Below, in pieces: positions 10,294 to 18,196 of a stretch of DNA of 64,000 nt; position 1 is the stretch's first letter; the number at the start of each line of letters is the position of its first letter. The DNA comes from Shewanella oncorhynchi. GTDB taxonomy: Bacteria > Pseudomonadota > Gammaproteobacteria > Enterobacterales > Shewanellaceae. The notes beneath the pieces were generated by a model. That model saw only the letters and a list, made by a program, of their open reading frames with translations, searched no databases and was not told where the DNA came from. The stretch is from contig NZ_JABAEB010000001.1 of NCBI RefSeq assembly GCF_012584455.1, positions 478,799-542,798 on the forward strand, given 5' to 3'. The position numbers and the translations under genes are program-made.

Positions 10294-11799
10294 TTAAATG
10301 CCCAGATATCGTTGGCGCAGGTGACGCTCAAGATATTGGCCATTTAGGGTTTCACCCGTTGCTTGGCGTATCAGTTCATCGGTTGTGAGCAAAGATCCCT
10401 TAGACCAAATGTGTTCACTCAGCCATTGGAATACAGAGTTCAACTTGCCTGTATCGATTAGGGTTTCAATTGGCCCTAAGGCTTTTTCCATCGCAAAACG
10501 ACATTGGGCGGCATACATGGCACCTAAGGTGTAACTTGGGAAATACCCTAGCTCACCGACAGCCCAATGGATGTCCTGCATGCAACCGTCGCGGTAATTG
10601 CCATCAGTATTGATCCCCTGCAGTTGTTGCATCTGCGTCGACCAAAAATCAGGTAAATCATCGACGGTTAAGCTGCCGTCGACAAAGGCTTTTTCCGCCT
10701 CAAACCGCAGTAAAATGTGGCAGGGGTAAGTGACTTCATCGGCATCGACGCGGATAAGTCCGGGATTTACGCGAGTGTAATGCTGGGCTAATTCTTGGGT
10801 ACTGAAATGACAGTTAAGATGCTGCGCAATTTTAGGCTGCAATTGGCGTAAAAATGCCGGATTTGCCCCGAGTTGCATTTCGCAGAATAGACTCTGGCTC
10901 TCGTGGATACCCATAGAACGCGCCAGTCCCGCAGGTTGTCCACGCCACGCTTTAGGTAAACCTTGCTCGTATCTGGCATGGCCTGTTTCATGAACTATGC
11001 CCATGATAGCACTACTGAAATCAGCATCATTGTAGCGAGTCGTTATCCGCACATCGCTTGGCACACCGCCGCAAAATGGATGGCTACTCATGTCCAGCCT
11101 GCCGTGATTAAAGTCGAACCCCAAAAACGCCATCACGTCACGGCCAAGGGCTTGCTGCGCGCTGATATCGAAGGGGCCATTGAGCACAAGCTTAGGCTCG
11201 TTTGCCTGCTTAGTCAGCACTTCTTGGATGAGTGTCGGTAGCCAATCTTTCAGGCCGCCAAAGGTTTGTTCTAGCTTTGCCGTGGTCATTCCCGGTTCAA
11301 ATTTATTGAGCAGGGCATCATAGGGGGAAATATTCTGTGCTTCGCCGCGGATCTGCGCTTCTTCCTTAGCAAGTGCAATTACCGCTTTGAGGTTTGGTTT
11401 GAAGCCTTGCCAGTCATTATTTTTACGTTGTTCACGCCACGCATTCTCACATTGATAGGCCATTTTAGTTTTGGCTTGCACGAGAGAGCCTGGCACTAAA
11501 TTTGCCTGTTGATATTGGTACTGCATTTCCCGCAGGTTAGCTTGTTGTTCCGTTGTGAGAGATTCGTCCGTCGCGCCGTGTAAGTGTTCAGCTAATATGG
11601 TTGAGGTTTTGAGTGTGTGGATATGTCGCGCCAGTTCAGCCATTGCATCGCCGCGATCGCTATTACCGCCCATAGGCATCATAGCTGCTTGATCCCAGTC
11701 ACCTAGAGCGCTGAAATGTTCAAAGTGAGAAATTTTTTGAAAATGTGCTGTCAGTTTATCGTAACTTGGTGTTGGTACTTTGCTCTTGGGTGAGTCCAT
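10294..11799 (-). CDS. M32 family metallocarboxypeptidase
   Basis: Cytoplasmic zinc carboxypeptidase of the thermostable carboxypeptidase 1 (Taq) family, which removes C-terminal residues from peptides. 501 residues, normal for M32. The catalytic HEXXH motif is HETGH at residues 270-274. Other family blocks are DVRITTRYND just before it, GIHESQSLFCEMQLG after it, and VDADEVTYPCHILLRFE. I use the ATG at 11799 because AGAAGGGA lies six bases upstream; an in-frame start 24 bases earlier lacks such a site. It appears to be a single gene, with a divergent yqiJ-yqiK operon upstream. Confidence 0.93.
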   Translation of the reverse strand: MDSPKSKVPTPSYDKLTAHFQKISHFEHFSALGDWDQAAMMPMGGNSDRGDAMAELARHIHTLKTSTILAEHLHGATDESLTTEQQANLREMQYQYQQANLVPGSLVQAKTKMAYQCENAWREQRKNNDWQGFKPNLKAVIALAKEEAQIRGEAQNISPYDALLNKFEPGMTTAKLEQTFGGLKDWLPTLIQEVLTKQANEPKLVLNGPFDISAQQALGRDVMAFLGFDFNHGRLDMSSHPFCGGVPSDVRITTRYNDADFSSAIMGIVHETGHARYEQGLPKAWRGQPAGLARSMGIHESQSLFCEMQLGANPAFLRQLQPKIAQHLNCHFSTQELAQHYTRVNPGLIRVDADEVTYPCHILLRFEAEKAFVDGSLTVDDLPDFWSTQMQQLQGINTDGNYRDGCMQDIHWAVGELGYFPSYTLGAMYAAQCRFAMEKALGPIETLIDTGKLNSVFQWLSEHIWSKGSLLTTDELIRQATGETLNGQYLERHLRQRYLGI

Positions 11800-12236
11800 G
11801 GAATTTCCCTTCTGGCGCATCAAATCCTGCGCGAATAAATAACAATAACAGGATGATCATACAATGACGTCAACAGTATACTCAAACAACCTAAAGATGC
11901 AGGACTCAGTGGGCTGATATTAACGCTATAGTAACGCACTTGAGGCAAGGCCATTTATTGCTCCTGAATAAATGGCATCCACGCCATATATGGCGATTGC
12001 GGCTATTTGCAGCGCTAGCGCTAAGCTAAAAAGGGAGTTGTAGTGTTAAAGTAGTTTTCGATAGGGAACTAGTAGCGAAGATGGTCACGCGATTTTGGCG
12101 CAGCAGAGCGATAGTCAAAATCCGTTTTAGGGACAATTTTTAGTTTGGAAATTGTGCTTGCCTTGCTATTCTGTTGTGGTTAAGTCGATAATTACAGTGA
12201 AATAAATGGAATGCTGTATTGTTCAAGGAGATGACT
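11800..12236. other. Divergent intergenic region carrying three palindromes
   Basis: The region separates the M32 peptidase (minus) and yqiJ (plus). Within 73 bases it has a 10-bp inverted repeat with a 7-base loop (11950-11976), the perfect 14-bp palindrome CGCCATATATGGCG (11982-11995) and the perfect 12-bp palindrome AGCGCTAGCGCT (12011-12022). I see no coding frame. Confidence 0.6.
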
Positions 12237-12872
12237 ATGTGGGCGTTTTTAGTTGAACAGCCTAATTTACCTTACACCATAGCTTTTGCTTGTGTACTGG
12301 CCCTTGGTGTGTTTGAAGTCTTCGCATTATTCATAGGTTTAAGCATGTTAAGTGCGTTAGACCAATGGGTGCCTGCTGATGTGGAATATGATGCTGATGT
12401 GGGCACGGGTGGGCTCACGGGCATTGCCGGTTGGCTGTGTCTAAATAGACTCCCATTACTTATTTGGTTTGTGCTTGCGCTGACCAGTTTTGCGATTGCG
12501 GGTTATATCGTCAATTTTATCAGTGTTAGTCTTGCCGATTTTTTACTGCCGCAACTGTTCACGTTACCCATTGCTATTGTCGCCAGTGCATTTTCTTGCC
12601 GTTATTTTGGCCGAATACTTGCTGATCATTTGCCTAAAAATGAATCGAGTGCGATCTCGCTAGATGATCTTAGCGGCTATGTCGGCACTATCACCTTAGG
12701 TTGCGCAATTAAAGGCATGCCCTCTGAAGCTGTCGTTCGCGATAAACATCAACAAAAACATTACGTTTTAGTCGAGCCCGAAACTTCGGATATCGAGTTT
12801 GCCTCAGGCACTCAAGTCGTGCTGCTTAAGCGAGAAGGCCGAGTCTGGTCTGCTACGCGTTTTGATAATTAA
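12237..12872 (+). CDS. yqiJ: YqiJ-like OB-fold membrane protein
   Basis: 211 residues, close to the length of E. coli YqiJ. The N-terminal two thirds contain membrane helices (about 8-40, 70-95 and 100-125). The C-terminal third, from about residue 140, is a predicted small soluble OB-fold (LDDLSGYVGTITLG ... QHYVLVE-type strands) of the NfeD/YqiJ group. Such proteins pair with flotillins; their biochemical role is not settled. The start is the ATG six bases after AAGGAG; the TTG and ATG upstream are less well placed. It lies 36 bases before the flotillin gene. Confidence 0.85.
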   Translation: MWAFLVEQPNLPYTIAFACVLALGVFEVFALFIGLSMLSALDQWVPADVEYDADVGTGGLTGIAGWLCLNRLPLLIWFVLALTSFAIAGYIVNFISVSLADFLLPQLFTLPIAIVASAFSCRYFGRILADHLPKNESSAISLDDLSGYVGTITLGCAIKGMPSEAVVRDKHQQKHYVLVEPETSDIEFASGTQVVLLKREGRVWSATRFDN

Positions 12873-12908
12873 TCTTCCCAAGCCATAAATCAATTGAAAG
12901 GAAATCAA

Positions 12909-14687
12909 ATGGATGTGTTAACAAACGTAGGTTCATCCGGTAGTTTTATTTTGCTCGTTGCGGGTATGGTGCTACTCGGCCTCATTGTGATCGGGTTAAT
13001 TTTCGCCAAGTTATATAAACGTGCAACCAAAGAAATGGCCTTTGTGCGTACCGGCTTTGGTGGTGAGAAAATCATTAAAGATGGCGGCGCTATTGTGTTG
13101 CCTGTATTACATGAAACCATCTCGGTAAACATGAACACTCTGCGTATCGAAGTGGAGAAAACCCAGAAAGATGCGCTGATCACTAAGGACAGAATGCGTG
13201 TCGATGTGAAGGCCGATTTCTACTTGCGTGTAGCCCCACATTCCGATGGTATTTCAATGGCAGCGCAAACCTTAGGCACGCGTACAAACCGCGTTGAAGA
13301 GCTTAAAAAGCTGATGGAGTCTAAGTTTGTCGACGTGCTGCGTGCCGTGGCCGCCGAAATGACCATGACAGAGATGCATGAGCAGCGTGCCGATTTTGTG
13401 CAACGGGTGCAAAATAACGTCGCCAACGATCTGGAGAAAAACGGTCTCGAACTCGAATCGGTTTCATTAACGGGTTTCGATCAAACTGATTTGCAGTTTT
13501 TTAATGAAAACAACGCATTTGACGCCGAAGGTCGTGCGCGTCTGGCGAAGATTATCGAAGAGAAACGCAAAGAAACCAACGATATTCAGCAGGAAAACCG
13601 CATTAAGATCGAGCAGCGTAACCTCGAAGCTGAAAAGGAATCCCTAGAGATTGAAAAGTCGGAAGAAGAAGCGCGCCTGATCCAGCAACAGTCGTTAGAA
13701 TTTAAACGCGCCGATCAAAAAGCGGAGATTATTAAGCAGAAAGAAAACAAGGCTCGTGAAGAACGCGAAGCCGAGATTGCCAAAGAGCGCGCCATTGAAA
13801 CCGCTGAAATCGAAAAGACCAAAGATATCGAAACCCGTGAGATTGAAAAGTATAAGTCGATTGAGCAATCGCGCATTCAACAGCAAAGGGATATTGAAGT
13901 TTCTGAGCAGGAAAAACGCATTGCGGTTGCGGCCAAATCTGAAGAAGAATCTGCTGCCCGAGCCCGTGCAGCTGAAGCCGAAAAACTGAAAGTTGAAAAA
14001 GAAGAAGCGGTAATCACAGCGCGCCAAGTGGCTGAAGCTAATCGTCGCAAAGAGATTGAAGTGATTGATGCCCGTAAGGAAGCTGAGCGTGATGCAGTCG
14101 GCGTAACAGTGCAGGCCGAAGCTGAGAAACGTGCCGCTGAAGACAGATCGAGTGCGATTCTGATTGAAGCGCGCGCCAGTGCCGATGCGAAAAAACTGCA
14201 GGCTGAAGCGGATGAAAAAGTGTATGCCGTTGAAGCTGCTGGTAAACAAGCACTTTATGAAGCTGAAAACGTTTTAAGTGATGAGCAGATCGCCCTGCAA
14301 AAATCCTTCGCCATTTTGAAGGCCTTGCCTGAAATCGTGGCCCAAGCCGTTAAGCCGTTAGAAAACATCGAAGGTATTAAGATTCTTCAAGGTTATGGTG
14401 CAGGTCATCAATTTGCTGCGGGTGGCGAAGGTGCTCACCATCAAGGTGGTATCGCAGAGCAAGTGACCAGTGCAGCGTTAAACTATCGCGCTAATGCGCC
14501 TGTTATCGATGCCATGCTCAGGGAGTTAGGGTTAGTGAATGGCGACTCTGGAACCTTGAATGATTTATTGAACGGCAATAACACCTTAACCGCTGAAGCC
14601 TTAGGTGGTGTGACCTTGTCGAACTCTAGACCTAAGGACTATAGCCAAACGCAGGTAGTAGAGAGCCAAAGTGTGCTCAAGCCTTAA
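12909..14687 (+). CDS. yqiK: Flotillin-like inner-membrane protein YqiK
   Basis: 592 residues. There is one N-terminal membrane helix (about 14-38), then an SPFH/band 7 domain (about 45-220, with FVRTGFGGEKIIKDGG). A very long charged coiled coil follows, rich in E, K, A and R (about 220-460), and a C-terminal flotillin region with ILKALPEIVAQAVKPLENI. Flotillins organise membrane microdomains; the partner here should be YqiJ, encoded just upstream. The start is the ATG with AAAGGA before it; the TTG 15 bases earlier is rejected. The last 90 residues (GAGHQFAAGGEGAHHQGG and beyond) are low in complexity. Confidence 0.92.
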   Translation: MDVLTNVGSSGSFILLVAGMVLLGLIVIGLIFAKLYKRATKEMAFVRTGFGGEKIIKDGGAIVLPVLHETISVNMNTLRIEVEKTQKDALITKDRMRVDVKADFYLRVAPHSDGISMAAQTLGTRTNRVEELKKLMESKFVDVLRAVAAEMTMTEMHEQRADFVQRVQNNVANDLEKNGLELESVSLTGFDQTDLQFFNENNAFDAEGRARLAKIIEEKRKETNDIQQENRIKIEQRNLEAEKESLEIEKSEEEARLIQQQSLEFKRADQKAEIIKQKENKAREEREAEIAKERAIETAEIEKTKDIETREIEKYKSIEQSRIQQQRDIEVSEQEKRIAVAAKSEEESAARARAAEAEKLKVEKEEAVITARQVAEANRRKEIEVIDARKEAERDAVGVTVQAEAEKRAAEDRSSAILIEARASADAKKLQAEADEKVYAVEAAGKQALYEAENVLSDEQIALQKSFAILKALPEIVAQAVKPLENIEGIKILQGYGAGHQFAAGGEGAHHQGGIAEQVTSAALNYRANAPVIDAMLRELGLVNGDSGTLNDLLNGNNTLTAEALGGVTLSNSRPKDYSQTQVVESQSVLKP

Positions 14688-14787
14688 TCTCAACGACATT
14701 AAACTAAGTCAAATCAAGTAAAGCGCTCGCCGTTGCTCTTTTGAGCCTTGTGCGGACAAAAGATTGATAAATAGGACGAATGAAATA

Positions 14788-14820
14788 AAACCGCTCACCA
14801 TTATGGTGAGCGTTTTTTTT
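14788..14820. terminator. Bidirectional terminator between yqiK and the cytochrome gene
   Basis: The 9-bp perfect stem CGCTCACCA / TGGTGAGCG (14792-14800 with 14804-14812) has a 3-base loop and eight T after it. An A-rich flank allows use on the minus strand too. Confidence 0.92.
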
Positions 14821-14843
14821 GGCATTAAATCAAATCTAACGGC

Positions 14844-17180
14844 TTATTTGTGTACCTTGTCGACCCCCGATGAGCGACCTTCGGCATGACAGGTTGCGCA
14901 TGACTCCTGTCCTGATTGGTAAATTCGACCACCGCTGGCATCACTTTGGTAAACCCCGCCAAAGCTACGCGCATGGACGATTAAACTATCGATAAGCGTG
15001 TGACAAGCCGCGCAGGTTGCTAAGGTTGGTGAGTACTCGGCAATTTGCCCTAGGTTGGCGGCATCGGGTGTTGCAACTAACAGGGATTGCTGTGCACTTA
15101 GCCCCTCGAGACTGAGCTGTCCTGTGCTATGACAAACACTACAGTTATTTTTTGCATTAGGGTAAGTGAGTTCGGGACGTGGGTTATCAAAACCCACTAC
15201 AGTGCGGGTTCCCGCATGCAGTGAATGCACCATTTCCCTGTAGCTCAAAGTGTTGTTGATGGTGCGATAGGGCTTGATTTGGCTGGCCCCAGGAGTATGC
15301 ATCACATTGGCATTGAGATACATAATTGCATCATTACTGTGGCAACTTTGACATTGCCCATCGGTCAGTGCGGTTGCTGTTTGCGGTGCATGACAGGTGC
15401 CACAGCTGCTATTGGGTTCAAAAATTCCTTTCATTTGATGCGCCGACAGAACTCTATCTTCTAATCCTTGATCATGACATTGGCGACAGGCCTGTTCATC
15501 GACCTTAGCTTTTGCTGTAACAGCTTGACCTTGCAGGCTTAGCGAATTAATGGCACTGAGACTCACCTCTTGATTTGCGATATTACAGTTAACGGCAAAG
15601 CCGGTATTTTTATCGGCACAGAGCACTAGTTTACTGTAGAGTTTTGACTGACTCAGATCGCCAAAATCGGCAGCCGACAGGTTAGATATAGTGACTGTTA
15701 GCTGATTGGGTGCGGTAATTTTTAAGGCGACGTCGCTCGTGTTTGCTAATAAATCCCACACTTTACGCTGGCCGTTATTGATTGGCATGTTCGCGCTATT
15801 TGTTTCACCTGTGGCAATCAACCAGAAGGATTTTATCATAGGTTGACTGGCGGGCAGTTGCTCCATTTGCTGCACTTGCAATGTCACTGCAAGGGTCTTA
15901 GCTTCAACGCTTAGCTGCGAACTCAGTAACTTAACTTGGAAATCGCTCACCAGCTTAGTGGCTGTTTTCACGGCGGCATTGTGGAAAAGCCCGACACCTT
16001 CAGGATTAGTGCTATCAGGGTGGCAGCCGCTACAACCCAGTGCCCATGGGTTGGCAAAAATTTCCCTGTTGTGGAATAACCCCGCTACAGTGCCATTCCA
16101 ATCAGCGGGAATTTGCGCTTTGTGACAGTCAAGACACGCGGTTTTACTGGGGATATTATTATTGCCACTTTGCGCCGTTGCGCCGGGAATATGGCATTGC
16201 TGACATTGGGCCATATCACCGGGAAAGGTCACATTGGCGTAGTCATATAGCTGTCCCTTGTAACCGACAATTTGATATTTGGCTTGGTGGATCTGGTGTG
16301 TCAATGTCGCCATATCAAGGCTATTACCCGTTTCAGGATCGCCAGAGTAAGTCGTGTGACAGACAACGCAGCCCTCAAAGGCAAAACGTTTATTGCCGTG
16401 CATCAAAAGGCGAGTATCGGTATTGGCTAAGTCTGGGTTATGGCATCGAAAACAGGCTTGTTCCGGCGCGACCACTTTACGGCCCATATCCGCCGCGACT
16501 GCCTGTCCTGTGGCGGGCACAAAATCGTACACGCTGTTGATCAACTTAGTGTCGATTGGGCTATTTGCGAACGGTTTTAACTCTAGGTAAATCCTGTGGG
16601 TGAGCTCAGGCGAGTACTGGGTATCTATCCCCGTAAATTGTGAGTAACCCGTGAGTGGTTTACTCAAAGTGTAACGGTATTGGCCCGCGCCTAAGGAGGT
16701 TAGACACGCCGTTTTACAGTTGCTTTCAATGCCTGCTTGCCACTGAGTCTGTGCATTTGCTTGGGCATTTGCGGCAGGTTCTACTTGATTATTGATGTAA
16801 CTGGTCCACTGCAGTGCAGGGTCAGTTGTGCTCTTAGCCTCGGTACTTATGGCTGTTTGGGCTTGATAGTGCTTCTGCGGCGGTGCTAATTTGGCAATAC
16901 CGACACCTAAGGTATCTAGCTCCTTCAGGTTTTCTAGTCCTGTGACCGCAATATCATTGGCATTGCTGAGGAAGAAATCGACCTGCACATGGGTTTGTGC
17001 ATCGATAACCACATTTTCTATTGTCGCTTTGAGTGTATCCGCTTGTTCAATGCTGATACTCACAATCCCTGGTGGTCCTTCTTTCCCATCGTCACCATCG
17101 GAACAGGCTGTCATCAGACAGACTGCGACTGCCATTGGCGTAAAGATTTTCCATTGAGAACGGGTATTCGTTTTCATCAT
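14844..17180 (-). CDS. OmcA/MtrC-family outer-membrane c-type cytochrome with eleven haem motifs
   Basis: Probable cell-surface multihaem cytochrome of the family that passes electrons to minerals or other extracellular acceptors. 778 residues. The N-terminus is a lipoprotein signal peptide ending LMTAC, with C26 the likely lipidated cysteine, then a short acidic DGDDGKEGPPG linker. I count eleven CXXCH motifs: five at about residues 243-382 and six at about 562-761. MtrC and OmcA have ten (5+5); the 5+6 split recalls UndA. The regions before each haem group are probably the beta-barrel domains of this family. The gene stands apart from any mtrCAB cluster and is divergent from a ferredoxin-oxidoreductase operon. 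AAGGA lies upstream of the two adjacent ATG codons. Confidence 0.93.
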   Translation of the reverse strand: MMKTNTRSQWKIFTPMAVAVCLMTACSDGDDGKEGPPGIVSISIEQADTLKATIENVVIDAQTHVQVDFFLSNANDIAVTGLENLKELDTLGVGIAKLAPPQKHYQAQTAISTEAKSTTDPALQWTSYINNQVEPAANAQANAQTQWQAGIESNCKTACLTSLGAGQYRYTLSKPLTGYSQFTGIDTQYSPELTHRIYLELKPFANSPIDTKLINSVYDFVPATGQAVAADMGRKVVAPEQACFRCHNPDLANTDTRLLMHGNKRFAFEGCVVCHTTYSGDPETGNSLDMATLTHQIHQAKYQIVGYKGQLYDYANVTFPGDMAQCQQCHIPGATAQSGNNNIPSKTACLDCHKAQIPADWNGTVAGLFHNREIFANPWALGCSGCHPDSTNPEGVGLFHNAAVKTATKLVSDFQVKLLSSQLSVEAKTLAVTLQVQQMEQLPASQPMIKSFWLIATGETNSANMPINNGQRKVWDLLANTSDVALKITAPNQLTVTISNLSAADFGDLSQSKLYSKLVLCADKNTGFAVNCNIANQEVSLSAINSLSLQGQAVTAKAKVDEQACRQCHDQGLEDRVLSAHQMKGIFEPNSSCGTCHAPQTATALTDGQCQSCHSNDAIMYLNANVMHTPGASQIKPYRTINNTLSYREMVHSLHAGTRTVVGFDNPRPELTYPNAKNNCSVCHSTGQLSLEGLSAQQSLLVATPDAANLGQIAEYSPTLATCAACHTLIDSLIVHARSFGGVYQSDASGGRIYQSGQESCATCHAEGRSSGVDKVHK

Positions 17181-17535
17181 TTTCCATTCCTTTTTAATTA
17201 GATTCTGTCGGGACTCTAATCGGAATGTATGCGGTATAGATATTAACTTAGTTATGAGTCGAGTTGCACTTAATTAACCAAATTTAAAAGTTATTTGTTA
17301 ATTATATTAAGGTAATTTGAAGTGAGGCATTATTTAAATTTGCTAGATGTTGAATTGTTAATTCTTGAAAACGTTACTCTGATGCATGTCGTGTAACTTG
17401 ATCTAATAATGCCCCAATATGGGTAATTGTGACGCAGGTTAAAAATCAAAGACATAATTACTTTAGCATAAATTGTCGGGAATCAAAGTGTATGCATATT
17501 TTAATTATATTGCTTTGACTAATAAAGGATCAAAT
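17181..17535. other. Divergent promoter region between the cytochrome and ferredoxin genes
   Basis: This AT-rich, 355-base region should hold both promoters. I see half-sites that resemble Crp/Fnr targets (TGTGA near 17429, TTGAT near 17399) but no full symmetric site, so no regulator is assigned. I see no coding frame apart from an unlikely upstream extension of the ferredoxin. Confidence 0.45.
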
Positions 17536-18180
17536 ATGATTACCAGAAGAGGAATGCTTAAAGGCGGTATGGGCGTTGCTGTCGGTACAGTTTATAGCGG
17601 AACATTAATAAGTTTTCTGACCGGTTGTGGCAGTGACAGTAATAGCCAAGAGATAGTAGAAGTCATGCCTGGTGGACTCATGGTGGTGAACCCTACGGTT
17701 TGTGTTAGCTGCAGACGCTGTGAAATTGCCTGTGGTTGGAACCATGAAGGGGATAGCAGTCCGACACTTGCCCGCGTCAAAGTAGAAAGAAATATGAACT
17801 ATGGCCCACATGGTGTGCAATTTGACTATGAAATACAACGAGGAGAATGCGGCGATAAAACCGTTGTTCCTTCCACTTGTCGCCACTGCGAAGTCTGTAC
17901 TGAAGTTTGTCCACAGCAAGCTATTTCAACGAATGAACAGACTGGCGCCAAAGTGATTGATGAAGAACGTTGTGTCGGATGTGGTTATTGTGCAGATAAG
18001 TGTCCTCAGCAAGTCATTAAAGTTGTTCGCAGTAAAATGAAAGCCGTCAAATGTGATTTATGTAACGGTAAACCTGCCTGCGCGCAAGTTTGTCCTACAG
18101 GTGCAATTAAATTTTATAACTGGGAAGAGGCTGAAGCTGCATTAGAACAATACGAAAAATATACCGGCTTAGTTTCTTAA
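17536..18180 (+). CDS. Tat-exported YdhY-like ferredoxin with four [4Fe-4S] motifs
   Basis: 214 residues. The N-terminus has a twin-arginine motif (TRRGMLKG, R4-R5) and a hydrophobic stretch ending in a lipobox LTGC (C31), so the protein may be exported folded and then lipid-anchored. Four cysteine quartets follow: C56/59/62/66, C115/118/121/125, C146/149/152/156 and C173/176/182/186. This layout matches E. coli YdhY, an electron carrier encoded with the oxidoreductase YdhV. The start is the ATG after AAAGGA; an earlier in-frame GTG would bury the Tat motif. The oxidoreductase gene follows after 16 bases. The protein probably moves electrons between YdhV-like enzyme and a membrane or periplasmic partner. 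Confidence 0.88.
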   Translation: MITRRGMLKGGMGVAVGTVYSGTLISFLTGCGSDSNSQEIVEVMPGGLMVVNPTVCVSCRRCEIACGWNHEGDSSPTLARVKVERNMNYGPHGVQFDYEIQRGECGDKTVVPSTCRHCEVCTEVCPQQAISTNEQTGAKVIDEERCVGCGYCADKCPQQVIKVVRSKMKAVKCDLCNGKPACAQVCPTGAIKFYNWEEAEAALEQYEKYTGLVS

Positions 18181-18196
18181 ATTCAGGAGAAATAAT

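Noticed and set aside
13695..14249. 184-codon open frame antisense to the flotillin coiled coil
   Set aside because: The Phe-rich translation mirrors GAA/AAA codons of the coiled coil on the plus strand.
16040..16540. 166-codon frame antisense to the multihaem cytochrome
   Set aside because: The cytochrome frame carries eleven CXXCH motifs and a lipoprotein signal; the opposite frame shows no family pattern.
17473..17535. Upstream GTG start for the ferredoxin
   Set aside because: It would place 21 residues before the Tat motif and has no ribosome-binding site, whereas AAAGGA precedes the ATG at 17536.
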